From: JBLIOB01 sp047639575
GTDB taxonomy: Bacteria; Bacteroidota; Bacteroidia; Flavobacteriales_D; Parvicellaceae
Reading direction: 5' to 3'
DNA: 9,084 nt
NCBI GenBank assembly: GCA_047639575.1
Contig: JBLIOB010000162.1
Location: 1-9,084 of the forward strand
Part shown: piece by piece, positions 1-7,438 of the stretch
Layout: every line of letters begins with the position of its first letter
Position numbering within the stretch: position 1 is the first letter of the stretch
The notes under the pieces: model-generated
Told to the model about the DNA's origin: nothing
Seen by the model: only the letters and a program-made list of their open reading frames with translations
Databases searched by the model: none
Made by a program: the position numbers and the translations under genes

Positions 1-360
1 GACTTTGTTTGTTTAAATTTCGCGAACCCTGACATGGTTGGGCATACGGGAATACCTGAAGCAATTATAAAAGCAGTTGAAACCATTGATGATTGTGCAA
101 GACAAGTTGTAGAAGCAGGTAAACCGAATGAATATTCATTCGTGATAATTGCTGATCATGGCAATGCTGACAAAATGTTTAATGAAGATGGTTCTCCTCA
201 CACAGCACATACAACTAACCTAGTACCTGTTTTCGTGCTCAGTAATGACGTTAATACTATATCTGATGGAATTTTAGCCGATGTGGCTCCAACCATCTTA
301 GATTTGATGGGCATTCAGCAACCAGTTGAGATGACGGGCAAGTCATTGATTGAAAAGTAA
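1..360 (+). CDS. gpmI: 2,3-bisphosphoglycerate-independent phosphoglycerate mutase, C-terminal part (5' end outside window)
   Basis: Interconverts 3- and 2-phosphoglycerate in glycolysis/gluconeogenesis; a cytoplasmic, metal-dependent enzyme of the alkaline phosphatase superfamily. The frame is open from base 1, giving 119 visible residues. The fragment begins just before NFANPDMVGHTG, a hallmark of the phosphatase domain. Visible metal ligands are D11 and H15 (DMVGH), D52 and H53 (ADHGNAD) and H70 (PHTAH). Their spacing (D11 to D52 is 41, D52 to H70 is 18) is the same as D403/H407, D444/H445 and H462 of the Geobacillus enzyme, so the metal site is intact as far as it can be seen. The first ATG, at position 34, lies inside the conserved motif and is not the start; the real start is upstream of the window. 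The C-terminus (GKSLIEK) is normal for the family. It converges on the secreted PKD protein gene, with a hairpin between them. Confidence 0.96.
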   Translation, partial: DFVCLNFANPDMVGHTGIPEAIIKAVETIDDCARQVVEAGKPNEYSFVIIADHGNADKMFNEDGSPHTAHTTNLVPVFVLSNDVNTISDGILADVAPTILDLMGIQQPVEMTGKSLIEK

Positions 361-385
361 TCTGAAACAGAAATTACCAGAAACT

Positions 386-416
386 AAAAAGGCTGCTTTC
401 TTTCGAAAACAGCCTT
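386..416 (-). terminator. Rho-independent terminator between convergent genes, mainly for the - strand PKD gene
   Basis: A hairpin has outer arms AAGGCTG (389-395) and CAGCCTT (410-416). After one mismatch an inner stem TTTC/GAAA closes a TTTC loop. Read on the - strand, the stem is followed directly by a T run (complement of the A's at 386-390), the classical layout for terminating the gene ending at 439. On the + strand the following bases (AGTAAATAAC) hold no T run, so termination of gpmI here would be weaker. It lies 22 bp beyond the PKD gene stop and 25 bp beyond the gpmI stop. Confidence 0.8.
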
Positions 417-438
417 AGTAAATAACATTTATAAACCT

Positions 439-3228
439 TTAGTTCTGTCTAGTCATCAAATGGATGTAACCAGTTCTAGTTTGTTCCTCTTCTGCGGAAC
501 ATTGATCCTTGAAGATCAGTTCATAATAATACAATCCATCTTCTAATTCTTTTCCATTTGGATTTTTACCATCCCAATTCGTTAATGGATTAGTCGATTC
601 AAATACTTTCTTTCCCCATCTGTTAAATACAACGAAATTGAAATTTCCATTTGGATCTGCATCATCAAATTTAACCTCATCGTTCACGCCATCCCCATTT
701 GGAGTGAATACGTTTGGAACGATTACAGTAAATACTTGCGCGCCTAAGAAATTAACAGTGTGAGAAATTATTTCCGATTTGTTACATAAGAGGTCATACG
801 CTTCCATTGTAATGGTATAGGTACCAGGAATCGTATAATAGTGATTTACACTATTTGTATTAAATACATTGCCGTCATCCATATCCCAGATTAACGAATC
901 CGCTCCAGAACCAGTGAAAGCCATATCTAAGAACATTGTGTCCGATCCACAAGGTGGAGGAGGATCAAAGTCAAGCACGGCAGCAAATGTTTCTGCTTGT
1001 TCAACAACAACTGTCATATAAGCTGTATCAGCAATATTACAAGTACTCGAATCTATTGCTACAAACATTACGTTGTATGTTCCTGTATCTGCATAAGTGT
1101 ATGTTGGGCTAACCGTAGTTGAAGTCCCCGATGCATCACCGAAGTCCCAAAAGGCATTAGGTGGTGCTGGTGTTCCTCCATCAAAAGTCACATCAAACGG
1201 TGGATCACATAATAATTGATCTGGTGGAGGGATAGCATTGGTGGCTGTTACAGCCGCAATATAACTTAACGTATCTGATATAATTGCCGTATTACCACAA
1301 ATATCTTCGGCATACATTGTAATGATGTATACTCCATTAGTAGTATAGTAATAATCAACCATTGTATCGTTAATAAAAGTAACACCGTTACCCATATCCC
1401 AATGAATAGAATCTGCGCCTGACCCTGTGAATTCCATGTGAACTAACAAACTATCCGGGGCCAAACAAGGATCTACGAACGGAATGTCAATTGAAGCAGT
1501 TAATGTCTCAGGTGCCTCTATTAAAACCGTCATATAGACCGTATCTGCTATATTGCAAGTACTAGAATCAATAGCGATATACATTACAGTGTAGGAACCT
1601 GTATCTGCGTATGTATATGTTGGGTTTATCGTGGTTGAGGTTCCTGTTCCATCACCAAAATCCCAATATGCGTTTGGAGGTGCTGGTAACCCAGCATCAA
1701 AATCTACATCGTAAGGTGGAAAACATAACATTTGATCCGGTGGTTGAACCGCACTTGAAACTGTATAATTAGCTATATAGACTACTGTATCATATAGCGT
1801 TGTATCATTTCCGCATACATCTCTAGCGTACATCTCTATGTAATAAGTTCCTTGAGTTGTGTAATAGTAATTAACAATAGTATCATCTATGATTATTGTA
1901 CCATTCCCCATATCCCAACTTAATGAATCAAGACTACCGCCTCCTGTAAAGGCTAAATTAACCAGCAAACTATCTGGGGCCAAACAAGGGTCAACAGGTG
2001 GAATATTCATTGTAGCTGTTAATGGAACAAAATCTGTAATTATCAACGTTGCTGTAATCGTATCAAATGTTCCTAAGCAATTTAAATAGTATATCTCAAT
2101 GACAATTGTTTCAGTTGGCTCAACCAATGTGTCAATATTTGGAAATATAAAAATCGTGTCGTTAAATACGCCTGCTGGCATTTCCAAACTATCCGGTATA
2201 TTGGAATAATCGCTACCCATTGTAGCAGTTCCCGTAACATTAAAGTAAACCGTAAAGTCTAAAGTAGTATCTGGTCTTGAAAATGCAAAAAATGCTTCAT
2301 TACAACCTTCGTAAAGAATAGTATCTCCATTTGCAACTTCTGCAGATACATTTACCGTATTAAGTGAACTAAAACTACCTTTTTCAAGAAATACTCCAGA
2401 ATCAAACGCTGAATCTCCACCATCTCCGATGGCCAATTTAATGTGATAAGTTTGTCCGCATATTACAGGAACCGCAACAGGAAGTGCAATTGTTCTTCCG
2501 TCATACTCATAGTTTCCAGTTAAATTTTGTGTGTAAAAGATATTGTATGTCGTCCATGCTGGATCAACTGCCGTGCATGTAGATGCTGAACCAGCACTAC
2601 CAGCAACTCCTAAATTAACTGAATTAATTGACACTCCAGTAGCGGTGTATACTAAAGTTGGCCATGAGGCAGGATCCGGGATCAAGGCAACGTTTTGAGC
2701 AGTATAGGCTCCTCCAAGCGGGTTTGGACCAGTTAAAAAGAATCCAAAGGCATCGTTTACAGAACCACATACGTACTCATCATATTCTTCCGAAGCAAAC
2801 ACGTAATTAAATTTAATAGAATCTCCGTCTGGAACAAAATCAAACTCTACGATACACTCGTCATATATTTGATTAACTGTAATAGATTGCAAATCAGTAT
2901 CAACCCCCATCGCACCCGTACCACCTAAACTGCTTGAACCAGCAATATTAAGTTGAGAAGCCATTGTAATATCTCCTGATCCCATGATCATTCCTTCTAC
3001 AAGACCTACATCGGCTCCAGTTGGAACATTTGCAAATTCACCAACACAAGGCATTGGCACTGTAGCAGGCCCACCATTATATTGAACATTGGTGATAGTT
3101 ACACCAGTTCCTACAAGAACATTTTGCACATACCACTCAACTGTTTGTGCATTGTTGGTGGTAACTTGGCTTATACTTAGTAAAGGGATAAGAAGTCCTC
3201 CCAATAGAACCGCAATTTTAGTTTTCAT
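439..3228 (-). CDS. Secreted multi-domain adhesin-like protein: choice-of-anchor L, Calx-beta-like, five PKD modules, T9SS type-B sorting tail
   Basis: A 929-residue exported protein, probably displayed on the cell surface or released through the type IX secretion system. Residues 1-21 are a Sec signal peptide (basic start, hydrophobic core, likely cleavage near SISQ). Residues ~27-285 match a choice-of-anchor L domain (YVFASEEYDEYV, DAFGFFLTGPNP, IKLAIGDGGDSAFDSGVFLE). Residues ~290-398 resemble a Calx-beta domain (GSDYSNIP, VEPTETIVIEI). Five PKD modules follow at roughly 404-487, 488-572, 575-657, 658-743 and 746-828. Two have the canonical WDFGD core; the others read WDMGNG or WDMDDG. Residues ~836-926 are the type-B tail (VPNVFTPNGDGVND, FNRWGKKVFES, WDGK, DGLYYYEL). 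Each PKD module carries two cysteines. No enzymatic domain is visible, so binding, adhesion or a structural role is inferred. It has its own promoter region and terminator, suggesting a single-gene transcript. The start is chosen because the signal peptide begins there. Confidence 0.93.
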   Translation of the reverse strand: MKTKIAVLLGGLLIPLLSISQVTTNNAQTVEWYVQNVLVGTGVTITNVQYNGGPATVPMPCVGEFANVPTGADVGLVEGMIMGSGDITMASQLNIAGSSSLGGTGAMGVDTDLQSITVNQIYDECIVEFDFVPDGDSIKFNYVFASEEYDEYVCGSVNDAFGFFLTGPNPLGGAYTAQNVALIPDPASWPTLVYTATGVSINSVNLGVAGSAGSASTCTAVDPAWTTYNIFYTQNLTGNYEYDGRTIALPVAVPVICGQTYHIKLAIGDGGDSAFDSGVFLEKGSFSSLNTVNVSAEVANGDTILYEGCNEAFFAFSRPDTTLDFTVYFNVTGTATMGSDYSNIPDSLEMPAGVFNDTIFIFPNIDTLVEPTETIVIEIYYLNCLGTFDTITATLIITDFVPLTATMNIPPVDPCLAPDSLLVNLAFTGGGSLDSLSWDMGNGTIIIDDTIVNYYYTTQGTYYIEMYARDVCGNDTTLYDTVVYIANYTVSSAVQPPDQMLCFPPYDVDFDAGLPAPPNAYWDFGDGTGTSTTINPTYTYADTGSYTVMYIAIDSSTCNIADTVYMTVLIEAPETLTASIDIPFVDPCLAPDSLLVHMEFTGSGADSIHWDMGNGVTFINDTMVDYYYTTNGVYIITMYAEDICGNTAIISDTLSYIAAVTATNAIPPPDQLLCDPPFDVTFDGGTPAPPNAFWDFGDASGTSTTVSPTYTYADTGTYNVMFVAIDSSTCNIADTAYMTVVVEQAETFAAVLDFDPPPPCGSDTMFLDMAFTGSGADSLIWDMDDGNVFNTNSVNHYYTIPGTYTITMEAYDLLCNKSEIISHTVNFLGAQVFTVIVPNVFTPNGDGVNDEVKFDDADPNGNFNFVVFNRWGKKVFESTNPLTNWDGKNPNGKELEDGLYYYELIFKDQCSAEEEQTRTGYIHLMTRQN
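994..2019 (-). repeat. Diverged ~516-bp tandem repeat coding for a pair of PKD modules
   Basis: Within the PKD protein, residues ~404-574 and ~575-745 are two copies of a two-module unit. The unit starts with DPCLAPDSLLV and continues to WDFGD, PTYTYADTG and AIDSSTCNIADT. Matching points are offset by 171-173 residues (172, or 516 bp, for the PTYTYADTG motif and for the DNA around 1015 versus 1531). A further half unit of only the first module type (FTGSGADS, WDMDDG) follows at residues ~746-828. The DNA copies differ at many third codon positions while the protein motifs are kept, which points to an old duplication held by selection, not a recent one. Confidence 0.85.
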
Positions 3229-3317
3229 AGCTTTCTTTTGTAAAGTGTCTTTTATCCTCCAAAAACAGCATTTCGGTTAGTAATTTACTGCGACACACAT
3301 ATAGGACTATTAAGTTG

Positions 3318-3325
3318 CAAAAATA
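3318..3325 (-). promoter_or_regulatory. Bacteroidota-type -7 promoter box for the PKD protein gene
   Basis: The - strand reads TATTTTTG, a full match to the Bacteroidota sigma-A consensus TAnnTTTG. The expected -33 TTTG position, about 20 bp upstream, falls in the run of nine T's on the - strand (complement of 3340-3348), so that element is only T-rich and lacks a clear G. Transcription would start near 3311, leaving a leader of about 80 nt. The leader has a GGAGG, but it lies about 25 nt before the ATG, too far for a normal ribosome binding site. Confidence 0.55.
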
Positions 3326-3367
3326 GTTGCTTCCGTCTGAAAAAAAAATAATAAGGTAAAATCTAAC

Positions 3368-3387
3368 GAATACCCTAAAGGGTATTC
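3368..3387. promoter_or_regulatory. Perfect palindrome, possible operator or small hairpin
   Basis: The arms GAATACCCT and AGGGTATTC (9 bp, no mismatch) surround a central AA. No T run follows on either strand, so it is not a normal intrinsic terminator. It lies some 20 bp upstream of the expected -33 zone of the PKD gene promoter and 170 bp before the dipeptidase start, a place where a dimeric regulator could bind. No regulator is encoded in the window, so this role is only an inference. Confidence 0.4.
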
Positions 3388-3534
3388 AAAATTTAAAGGA
3401 CTTATTACCACAGATTTATTAATGGCCTTGAACAAATATCGCTTAATTATTGTTAAACATCAGATCAATTAGCATTATCAATGGGACACCTAAAAATAGT
3501 AAAGTGAATGTTTACACTAAAAAACTTAACTTTA

Positions 3535-3542
3535 TAACCTTG
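3535..3542 (+). promoter_or_regulatory. Weak candidate -7 box for the dipeptidase operon
   Basis: TAACCTTG matches TAnnTTTG at all but one position. The region about 20 bp upstream has TGTTTA (3509-3514) in place of a TTTG. If used, the leader would be only about 10 nt, short but not excluded in this phylum, where Shine-Dalgarno pairing is often absent. No better + strand match was seen in 3390-3556. Confidence 0.25.
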
Positions 3543-3556
3543 AAAGCAAAGAAATT

Positions 3557-4981
3557 ATGAGTGATGTGAAGGATTATATAGAGGAGAATCGGGAAAGATT
3601 TCTAAATGAGTTGATGCAGTTGCTAAGAATCCCTTCAGTTAGTGCAGATCCAGAATACAAGGATGATGTGCTTAAAACTGCGGAGATGGTTAAAGCTAGA
3701 CTGGTTGAAGCAGGAATTTCAAATGCTAGAATTGTAGAAACAAAAGGGCATCCGGTAGTATTTGGAGAAAAGCATATTGACGATTCGCTTCCAACAGTAA
3801 TATGCTATGGACATTATGATGTTCAACCTGCAGATCCAATTGAACTTTGGACAACACCACCTTTTGAGCCTGAAATCAGAAAAACAGATACCCACCCAGA
3901 AGGAGCAATTTTTGCTCGTGGTGCATGTGATGATAAAGGTCAAATGTATATGACGATCAAGGCTTTTGAATACATGAATAACACAGGGAATCTACCTTGT
4001 AATGTGAAATTCATGATTGAAGGTGAGGAAGAAGTAGGATCTGAACATTTGCAAGATTTCGTAATGGAAAACAAGGCAGATTTAGATTGTGATCTAATTC
4101 TAATCTGTGACACTGGAATTATTGCAAACGACACGCCATCAATTACAGTAGGCCTTAGGGGACTTTCTTATTTAGAAGTAGAAGTAATTGGTCCTAATCG
4201 AGATCTACATTCAGGACTGTATGGCGGGGCAGTAGCCAATCCAATAAATATCCTTACTAAAATGATTGCTTCCTTAACGGATGAAAACAATCGCATTACC
4301 ATCCCGGGGTTCTACGATAAAGTAGCTGAACTAACGGCTCAAGAACGTATTGACTTAAATAAAGCACCATTTTCTAAAGCTGATTATACGGCTGATTTAG
4401 AAATTGCTGATGTTCATGGAGAAGCCGGATATACAACATTAGAGCGAAACTCGATTAGGCCAACCCTTGACGTTAATGGAATTTGGGGTGGATATATCAA
4501 AGAAGGAGCAAAAACCGTATTGCCATCAACAGCATATGCAAAAATATCAATGCGATTAGTTCCTTACCAAGTTTCAGATGAGATCACTGAATTATTTATC
4601 TCGCACTTCAATAGTATTGCTCCTGCAGGAGTAAAAGTTAAAGTTACTCCGCATCATGGAGGTGAACCTTTTGTTACGCCAACGAACTTTGCTGGATATG
4701 AAGCTGCAAGTATGGCGATGACAGAAACCTATGGTAAAAAACCAATTCCAATGAGAAGTGGTGGTAGTATTCCAATCGTTGCAATGTTTGAAAAAGAACT
4801 TGGAGTTAAGTCATTGTTAATGGGATTCGGATTAGACTCAGACAAGATTCATTCACCGGATGAACATTATGGAATTTTCAACTATCTGAAAGGAATTGAA
4901 ACGATTCCGCATTTCTTCAATAATTTCGCTGCGCTGAAATTGAAAGAAGAAAATGCCAAGGTTAAGCACGTTTTGGACTAA
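3557..4981 (+). CDS. M20 family metallo-dipeptidase (carnosinase/CNDP2-like)
   Basis: A 474-residue zinc-type peptidase of the M20 family, expected to hydrolyse dipeptides or short peptides in the cytoplasm; no signal peptide is visible. By alignment in memory with human CNDP2, the metal-site residues are all present: H86 and D88 in YGHYDVQP, D125 in RGACDDKG, catalytic E158 and ligand E159 in EGEEEVGS, D185 in ICDTG, and H432 in IHSPDE. H218 in DLHSG fits the conserved histidine of the dimerisation domain, which spans roughly residues 195-355 and begins near GLRGLSYLEVEV. MRSGGSIPI (399-407) is the usual substrate-binding stretch. Length is normal. The ATG is chosen because the amphipathic family N-terminus (VKDYIEENRERFLNEL) starts right after it; only A-rich sequence precedes it. 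It is the first gene of a four-gene run. Exact substrate cannot be read from sequence. Confidence 0.93.
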   Translation: MSDVKDYIEENRERFLNELMQLLRIPSVSADPEYKDDVLKTAEMVKARLVEAGISNARIVETKGHPVVFGEKHIDDSLPTVICYGHYDVQPADPIELWTTPPFEPEIRKTDTHPEGAIFARGACDDKGQMYMTIKAFEYMNNTGNLPCNVKFMIEGEEEVGSEHLQDFVMENKADLDCDLILICDTGIIANDTPSITVGLRGLSYLEVEVIGPNRDLHSGLYGGAVANPINILTKMIASLTDENNRITIPGFYDKVAELTAQERIDLNKAPFSKADYTADLEIADVHGEAGYTTLERNSIRPTLDVNGIWGGYIKEGAKTVLPSTAYAKISMRLVPYQVSDEITELFISHFNSIAPAGVKVKVTPHHGGEPFVTPTNFAGYEAASMAMTETYGKKPIPMRSGGSIPIVAMFEKELGVKSLLMGFGLDSDKIHSPDEHYGIFNYLKGIETIPHFFNNFAALKLKEENAKVKHVLD

Positions 4982-5000
4982 AAATTGCGTTAGTTCATAC

Positions 5001-5474
5001 ATGACCAAATCATATCAACATATTATAGTAGCATTTTTAAGTGTCTTTCTTTTCACTTCGTGCCTTGAGTACAAGGATGTAGAGTTTTTAGGGATTGATG
5101 ATTACAAGATTGACAAAGTCAGCGGTGACATAGTCAAAATCACATTAAAAATGAAAATCGAGAATCCGAACACTTATAACATTAAGGTTAAAAAGAGCAC
5201 ATTCGATTTATATCTGAATGGTAAAATGCTTGGAAAAGCACAAATGAAAGATGACATGAAACTTCTCAAAAATAGCACAGAGGTACATGATGTTGTTTTT
5301 GAAAGCAGCTACCAAGAGCTTTCTAAAGGACTTTTTTCAAGTTTAGGCATGCTTCTGGGAGGTACTGCAAAACTTAGGATCAGAGGCAAAGTAAAAGCCA
5401 AAGCTTTCGGAATTGGTAAAAAGTTCGATGTTGATTTCGTAGAAGACATCAAAATCAGTGACTTAAAATTTTAA
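5001..5474 (+). CDS. LEA type 2 (LEA14/WHy-like) lipoprotein
   Basis: A 157-residue predicted lipoprotein. Residues 1-20 form a signal peptide with a lipobox-like LFTS ahead of C21, so the mature protein should be lipid-anchored in the envelope on the periplasmic side of one membrane. The rest resembles the single LEA_2/WHy beta-sandwich domain: alternating hydrophobic strands, the KIENPNTYNIKVKKSTFDL segment (52-70) with the family's NPN turn, then YLNGKMLGKA (71-80). LEA_2 domains are tied to desiccation and stress proteins in plants and bacteria, but the role of the bacterial lipoproteins is not established. An in-frame ATG at 4953 overlaps the dipeptidase end and would put 16 polar residues ahead of the signal peptide, so 5001 is preferred. 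It sits 19 bp after the dipeptidase and 2 bp before the YyaL-like gene. Confidence 0.82.
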   Translation: MTKSYQHIIVAFLSVFLFTSCLEYKDVEFLGIDDYKIDKVSGDIVKITLKMKIENPNTYNIKVKKSTFDLYLNGKMLGKAQMKDDMKLLKNSTEVHDVVFESSYQELSKGLFSSLGMLLGGTAKLRIRGKVKAKAFGIGKKFDVDFVEDIKISDLKF

Positions 5475-5476
5475 GA

Positions 5477-5479
5477 TTG
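5477..5479 (+). promoter_or_regulatory. TTG start codon of the YyaL-like gene, coupled to the upstream stop
   Basis: The bases read TAA-GA-TTG. The upstream in-frame stop TGA at 5459-5461 limits the frame, and no ATG or GTG is available before the conserved first residues NRLASETSP. There is no purine-rich ribosome site at normal distance, so re-initiation by ribosomes finishing the lipoprotein gene is the simplest reading. Confidence 0.8.
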
Positions 5480-7438
5480 AATCGTTTAGCTTCAGAAACA
5501 AGCCCCTACTTACTACAACATAAATCTAACCCGGTTGACTGGCGTCCGTGGTCTGAAGAGGCATTCGAACTTGCCCGATCAGAGGAAAAACTAGTATTAG
5601 TTAGCATTGGTTATTCTGCATGTCATTGGTGCCATGTTATGGAGCATGAGTCTTTTGAAGACGAAGAGATTGCCAAATTCATGAACGATCATTTCATTAA
5701 CATTAAAGTTGATCGCGAAGAAAGGCCAGATGTGGATCAAATCTATATGAACGCAGTCCAGATAATGACACAACAAGGTGGATGGCCATTAAACTGTTTC
5801 TTATTACCTAACAAAAAACCTATCTACGGGGGCACTTATTTCCCTATGGACCAATGGTTAACTGTTTTGAAACGATTAGTCGAACTGCAGCAAAACGAAC
5901 AGCCAAAACTGAAAGAATATGCTGAGAAATTAGCTCAAGGAATTGTAGATTCTGATTTCATTGAAATAAAACCACCGCACGAATTCAAACTGGAAGATCT
6001 AGACAAAGGGGTGACTCAATGGATGCACCATTTTGACTGGAAATATGGCGGAACAGGTCAAGCTCCGAAATTTCCACTACCAACTAATTATTTATTTCTA
6101 CAGGCTTACGGCCAACTTAAAAAAGATCCCCAGGTATTGAATTTTGTTGATTTGACCTTGGAAAAAATGGCTCGTGGCGGTATTTACGATCAATTAGGAG
6201 GTGGGTTTAGTCGATACAGTGTTGATGCACATTGGAAGGTCCCTCATTTTGAGAAAATGCTTTACGACAACGCCCAGTTACTTTCTCTATATGCTAAAGC
6301 TTATTGGAGAACTGGAAGCAAGGAATATCATCAGGTGATCACAGAAACCATTGGCTTTTTAAAAGAAGAATTACTCGCTGATAATGAAGGGTTCTATTCG
6401 GCCCTCGATGCTGATTCTGAAGGCGTAGAGGGTAAATATTATGTCTGGAATGAAAAGGAATTCAAAACGATTTTAGGAAGTGATTTTCTAATCGCTAAAG
6501 ACTATTTTAATCTGAATGATCAAGGTTTATGGGAAGATGGAAATTATATTCTTCTTCGAAACAACTTTGAAGAATCGGATCAGTTGACCAACATTAAGGC
6601 TAAGCTGAAAAAAGCAAGAATCCCTCGAATCATGCCAGGTCTTGATGATAAAATCATTAGTTCTTGGAATGGACTTACTATAGTTGGCTTAGTGGACTCG
6701 TATTTGGCGACTGGTCAACATGAATATTTGGAGTTGGCTAAATCTTGCGCTTCATTTATTGAATCGCAAGTACTAACTCCCATTGGTAAATTATTTCACA
6801 CGCATCAGCAAGGAGTCCCTAAAATAGACGGTTTCTTAGAAGATTACAGTTTCATTACTGCAGGCTTCATTTCTCTATTCGAAGCTTCATCAGATGAGCA
6901 CTATATCCATATGGCTAATCTAATTGCACAATATGCAATAGAAAATTTCTTTAGTTCGGAGAATGGAATGTTCAATTTCACAGATAAAAATGGCGAACAG
7001 TTAATTGCTAACAAGCAAGAAGTCACAGACAACGTTATTCCAGCATCTAATTCCGAAATGGCAAAATGTCTCTTCAAATTAGGGAACTATTTTGGTAACC
7101 CTTCATACTCAAGCATGGCTAAACAAATGCTGTCAAATATGTGGGACAAATTTCCAAAATATCCGTCTGGTTATACCAATTGGGGAATGCTAGGGCTTGA
7201 ACTAATCGACCAACATGTAGAAGTTGTAGTAAGTGGAATTAACCCAGAATTGACGTCAGCGAAACTAAGGTCAATGGTGCCATTAAACGTGACCATCTTA
7301 AATTGTTCAAAACAAAGTGAACTATCAATTTTCAAAGGTCGATGTCAGACTGATGAAACAACTATTTTTGTCTGCAAGAATGGCGGATGCGCTGCTCCGG
7401 TATCAACTATAAATGAAGCAATCAGCTTAATTGAATGA
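5477..7438 (+). CDS. YyaL/SPATA20-type thioredoxin domain protein (DUF255)
   Basis: A 653-residue protein of the YyaL/spermatogenesis-associated protein 20 family, widespread but without a settled biochemical role. Residues ~1-165 are the thioredoxin-fold DUF255 domain, with NRLASETSPYLLQHKSNPVDW at the very start, CHWC at 49-52, and GGWPLNCFLLP and YGGTYFP at ~101-123. The remainder is the helical (alpha/alpha)6-barrel-like region related to N-acylglucosamine 2-epimerases, with YDQLGGGF (~237), PHFEKMLYDNAQL (256-268), DADSEG (311-316), DDKIISSWNGL (390-400) and a C-terminal CKNGGC (633-638). Length is about normal. The start is TTG at 5477: no ATG lies between the in-frame stop at 5459-5461 and the conserved N-terminus, and the next Met lies beyond CHWC. 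No signal peptide, so cytoplasmic. It starts 2 bp after the lipoprotein stop, suggesting translational coupling. Confidence 0.93.
   Translation: MNRLASETSPYLLQHKSNPVDWRPWSEEAFELARSEEKLVLVSIGYSACHWCHVMEHESFEDEEIAKFMNDHFINIKVDREERPDVDQIYMNAVQIMTQQGGWPLNCFLLPNKKPIYGGTYFPMDQWLTVLKRLVELQQNEQPKLKEYAEKLAQGIVDSDFIEIKPPHEFKLEDLDKGVTQWMHHFDWKYGGTGQAPKFPLPTNYLFLQAYGQLKKDPQVLNFVDLTLEKMARGGIYDQLGGGFSRYSVDAHWKVPHFEKMLYDNAQLLSLYAKAYWRTGSKEYHQVITETIGFLKEELLADNEGFYSALDADSEGVEGKYYVWNEKEFKTILGSDFLIAKDYFNLNDQGLWEDGNYILLRNNFEESDQLTNIKAKLKKARIPRIMPGLDDKIISSWNGLTIVGLVDSYLATGQHEYLELAKSCASFIESQVLTPIGKLFHTHQQGVPKIDGFLEDYSFITAGFISLFEASSDEHYIHMANLIAQYAIENFFSSENGMFNFTDKNGEQLIANKQEVTDNVIPASNSEMAKCLFKLGNYFGNPSYSSMAKQMLSNMWDKFPKYPSGYTNWGMLGLELIDQHVEVVVSGINPELTSAKLRSMVPLNVTILNCSKQSELSIFKGRCQTDETTIFVCKNGGCAAPVSTINEAISLIE

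Larger units (their letters stand above)
3229..3556. other. Divergent intergenic region of 328 bp
   Basis: AT-rich spacer between the oppositely directed PKD gene and the dipeptidase operon. It holds a likely - strand promoter box (3318-3325), a run of nine A's (3340-3348), a perfect short palindrome (3368-3387) and a weak + strand promoter candidate (3535-3542). I see no small ORF with coding character, no tRNA and no recognisable riboswitch. The stretch 3390-3500 has no feature I can name. Confidence 0.6.

Noticed and set aside
994..2019. Repeats considered as a CRISPR or other non-coding array
   Set aside because: The period is about 516 bp, the copies are diverged and keep the reading frame, and they encode PKD modules.
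1889..2089. Open frame on the + strand opposite the PKD protein gene
   Set aside because: It lies wholly antisense to a well supported gene with clear domain motifs, and its translation shows no recognisable family.
3089..3280. Open frame on the + strand over the 5' end of the PKD gene
   Set aside because: It overlaps the signal peptide coding region antisense and extends into the promoter spacer. No domain or start context supports it.
3451..3515. Imperfect inverted repeat GTTAAACAT / ATGTTTAC in the spacer
   Set aside because: Only about seven AT-rich bases pair over a 50-bp gap, which is expected by chance in this composition.
3719..4134. Two short - strand open frames inside the dipeptidase gene
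   Set aside because: They are antisense to the conserved catalytic region of the M20 peptidase, and their cysteine-rich, unordered translations look like reading-frame shadows.
4953..5000. Longer N-terminus for the LEA-type lipoprotein
   Set aside because: It would overlap the dipeptidase end and place 16 extra residues before a normal lipoprotein signal peptide.
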